From Niabella soli DSM 19437 (lineage in GTDB: Bacteria > Bacteroidota > Bacteroidia > Chitinophagales > Chitinophagaceae), in contig NZ_CP007035.1 of assembly GCF_000243115.2 (NCBI RefSeq), positions 186,001 through 250,000 of the forward strand: a DNA stretch of 64,000 nucleotides. The letters run 5' to 3'. Every line of letters starts with the position of its first letter. The stretch's first letter is position 1. The translations under genes were made by a program, and so were the position numbers. The notes below the pieces were generated by a model that saw only the letters and a list, made by a program, of their open reading frames with translations, made no database searches and had not been told where the DNA came from. Below, piece after piece: positions 62,119 to 64,000 of this stretch.

Positions 62119-62892
62119 CTACATTTTTTTTAAGAAGAGGTCATAATTGTATTTCAGATGTCGATACAGGTGCCTGATGACCGTTAGTGCAGCGTTATTG
62201 GAAGTGGAAATACTCTTACGCACCATGGTGCTCGGCTCCTGGTCCGAGTTTTCATGATCGAATAATTTTCGATAATCATTATAGAAAAGCGTTTTTCCTT
62301 TTTTTCTGAAATAGGAGATACACATCCAGTATTCCGTCCGATCACCGGGAATACCTTCCCGGTAGTGACCAAACTTTTCGAGAAAATTATGGCGCCGCAG
62401 ATGCGGAAGGTCAGAGTAATTATAAATCTTCGTATACTTTAGTGCAAGCGGGGCGTAATAAGTCAGCGAAAAATCCGGGTCTTTCGGAAAAGGCTTCATA
62501 TAAGGATAACGTGAATGTGAAAAGAAGCGGGTCATGTCTATCGAATGGTCCGCTTCCATATATTGAAGTGCGCGCCGCAATTCCCCCGGAAATAATGGAT
62601 CGGGCAGGAAATCTTCCTGTATATATAATACATAAGGTTTGCTCGTAGCCAGGTGGCCTTTATTCATGTTATTGCCTAACCCTTTATTGACGGGAGTGGT
62701 AACGAATTTAAAATCATATTGGTTTTTGAGTTCGCTAATATAAGAAATATGTGGCTCAGGACTGCCATCGTCCGAAACGATAACTTCTCCAAAACGACAA
62801 CCAATCGCCTGCAAGGACGCTAACAAGCGCTCCAGCGATTTACTGCGTTTGTAATGGGTGATCAGCAGGCTAACCTGGTCAAAATGAAACAT
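62119..62892 (-). CDS. Family 2 glycosyltransferase, paralog 1
   Basis: A 257-residue GT2 enzyme with the GT-A core VSLLITHYKRSKSLERLLASL, FGEVIVSDDGSPEPHI (DDG motif) and YVLYIQEDFLPDP (ED metal region). No membrane helices. It is clearly related to the next gene: both share HYKRS.SLER, FGEVIVSDDGSP, PGDRTEYWM/L and a similar acceptor region (HLRRHNFLEKFGHYREG). It starts about 40 bases after paralog 2 ends and precedes the deacetylase by about 20 bases, so the three are one operon. Confidence 0.88.
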   Translation of the reverse strand: MFHFDQVSLLITHYKRSKSLERLLASLQAIGCRFGEVIVSDDGSPEPHISYISELKNQYDFKFVTTPVNKGLGNNMNKGHLATSKPYVLYIQEDFLPDPLFPGELRRALQYMEADHSIDMTRFFSHSRYPYMKPFPKDPDFSLTYYAPLALKYTKIYNYSDLPHLRRHNFLEKFGHYREGIPGDRTEYWMCISYFRKKGKTLFYNDYRKLFDHENSDQEPSTMVRKSISTSNNAALTVIRHLYRHLKYNYDLFLKKM

Positions 62893-62934
62893 AAATAAGA
62901 TTTGCGGCTTCAGTCAATAATAATCGGTGCTTGT

Positions 62935-63759
62935 TTATTCTTTCGTGGTATCGGGTGGGGAAATGGTTAATCCCTTTCGCAGTTGTTTTAATTCTTTTGT
63001 CCATTTCCACAATTTTACTTTTAGATGGGCCTGCCTCAGAACCCGTGCAAGCGGGTCTCTCCGGTCGCGCCACCTGTTAGTATCCCGGATGATAACGCTC
63101 GGTTCATCCGTTGTGTTAACCTGGTTAAAGATCCCGCTAAAATTAGTATGATACAAACTTTTGGCCTTGTTAACGATAAAGGAAAGGCTCATCAGATATT
63201 CGGTACGGTCGCCCGGGTAGCCCTCAACATACCGGCCAAATTTTTTAAAGAAATCGCTCCGGCGCAGGTGGGGATGATCACTATAGAAATAAAATTTTAT
63301 GTGTTTGTAATGGATCATGTTCGGCTTAAATACCTGTTCGTAAAACTCCCCGTCATAATACTTCAGGTATGGGTACCGTTTGTAAGCGTAAAAGCGCACC
63401 ATGTCCCACTGGGGTTCCCTTTCCATAATGGCCACTGCTTTTACAAAAGCCTCCGGGAAAGTGTCAAAAGGATCAAAATCTTCCTGAACGTAAAGGGTTA
63501 GCGGTTTAGTAACGGCATCCTGGGAGCGGTTGTTATTGACCCCTAATCCTTTATTTTCAGGAGTGGTCAACAACCGGAACCCGAATTTTTCCTGGAGCAT
63601 TTTTATATAATCCAGGTGCTCCTGGGGACTTCCATCGTCAGAAACAATAACTTCTCCGAAAGTACAATTAAGCCGTTTGAACGATTCTAACTGACGCTCC
63701 AGGGATCTACTTCTTTTGTAATGCGTAATTACAAGGCTGACATTTGGGAAATGGTACAT
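62935..63759 (-). CDS. Family 2 glycosyltransferase, paralog 2
   Basis: A 274-residue GT2 enzyme, first gene of the minus-strand operon. Core motifs: VSLVITHYKRSRSLERQLESF, FGEVIVSDDGSPQEHL, LTLYVQEDFDPFDTF, then HLRRSDFFKKFGRYVEGYPGDRTEYLM. Very like paralog 1, which points to a tandem duplication followed by divergence, probably giving two transfer steps with different acceptors. The last 20 residues are basic (LKVKLWKWTKELKQLRKG) and could touch the membrane. No promoter is recognised in the 241 bases that follow to the window end. Confidence 0.88.
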   Translation of the reverse strand: MYHFPNVSLVITHYKRSRSLERQLESFKRLNCTFGEVIVSDDGSPQEHLDYIKMLQEKFGFRLLTTPENKGLGVNNNRSQDAVTKPLTLYVQEDFDPFDTFPEAFVKAVAIMEREPQWDMVRFYAYKRYPYLKYYDGEFYEQVFKPNMIHYKHIKFYFYSDHPHLRRSDFFKKFGRYVEGYPGDRTEYLMSLSFIVNKAKSLYHTNFSGIFNQVNTTDEPSVIIRDTNRWRDRRDPLARVLRQAHLKVKLWKWTKELKQLRKGLTISPPDTTKE

Positions 63760-64000
63760 ATAGGGTAATTAAAAATGATGGATTTTAGCATATGGTAATG
63801 CAATTATGAATGCTCCTGCACCACAATTGTTCATAGTATACTTTTTACATCTCCGATATTATTTAGAGCGCTCCGCATATTACAGTTATTTCAGTTAGTA
63901 TAACGTTAATTAAATTTCTTCAAAAACAACAGAAGCCTCTGTCCTCAGTAACCCTAACAAAGATACATATAACTATTTTCTTTTTTGTTTTTTAAACTCA

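Noticed and set aside
1-64000. tRNA, rRNA, CRISPR or prophage
   Set aside because: No cloverleaf-like or rRNA-like sequence, no regularly spaced repeats with unique spacers, and no phage structural genes were seen on reading.

Overview
The window looks like chromosomal DNA of a Bacteroidota bacterium, most likely of the Chitinophagaceae. Reasons: exact TAnnTTTG -7 promoter octamers lie just upstream of many genes, Shine-Dalgarno sequences are rare, a SusC-type TonB-box motif is present, and the gene families are typical of that group (MtaB, DUF2130, C1 peptidase with a DUF4384-like tail, half-length TolC in a polysaccharide locus). The genus cannot be fixed from the sequence alone. No rRNA, tRNA, CRISPR array, intact transposase gene or prophage was found.

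Left part (1-9.4 kb): a minus-strand multidrug efflux operon, TetR regulator - membrane-fusion protein - RND pump - outer-membrane factor - Bcr/CflA MFS pump (cut by the window edge), with a promoter and palindromic operator in front of tetR. Then come a glyoxalase-like gene and two repeat-rich intergenic stretches. 9.4-36.3 kb is mixed housekeeping and accessory sequence: a 2048-residue alpha-2-macroglobulin carrying a SusC-like TonB-box motif, pcm, a LysE-type exporter, an Fe-S membrane oxidoreductase, a PyrR-like phosphoribosyltransferase, a dienelactone hydrolase lipoprotein, cmk, a Gfo/Idh/MocA oxidoreductase, a papain-like peptidase, a TlpA-like lipoprotein, DUF2130, mtaB, plsC-priA, an ECF sigma factor with an anti-sigma-like/trypsin fusion, and a DbpA-like RNA helicase. 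36.9-39.9 kb holds clpP-clpP-clpX plus a 48-residue protein.

Right part (40.4-63.8 kb) is the accessory core: a CHASE3-type hybrid histidine kinase ending in an Hpt domain; a two-gene PKS-NRPS line (carrier-KS-AT-ACP, then C-A-carrier-TE, with a glycine-like A-domain code and a malonyl-type AT); UDP-glucose 6-dehydrogenase; and an exopolysaccharide locus. That locus begins with a single-domain response regulator that overlaps, by 44 bases, an initiating sugar transferase whose N-terminus looks like a degenerate receiver. A half-length TolC, a Wzc-like protein without a tyrosine tail, a Wzy-like polymerase, a possible 25-residue membrane microprotein, glycosyltransferases and a polysaccharide deacetylase follow.

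Working model (inference): the hybrid kinase relays phosphate His-Asp-His to the stand-alone receiver, which acts directly on the pseudo-receiver of the sugar transferase and so controls exopolysaccharide initiation, while the PKS-NRPS makes an N-(3-oxoacyl)glycine-type product. Between genes the window is rich in structured or word-like repeats, including a hairpin-dense element of about 250 bp present in two inverted copies.
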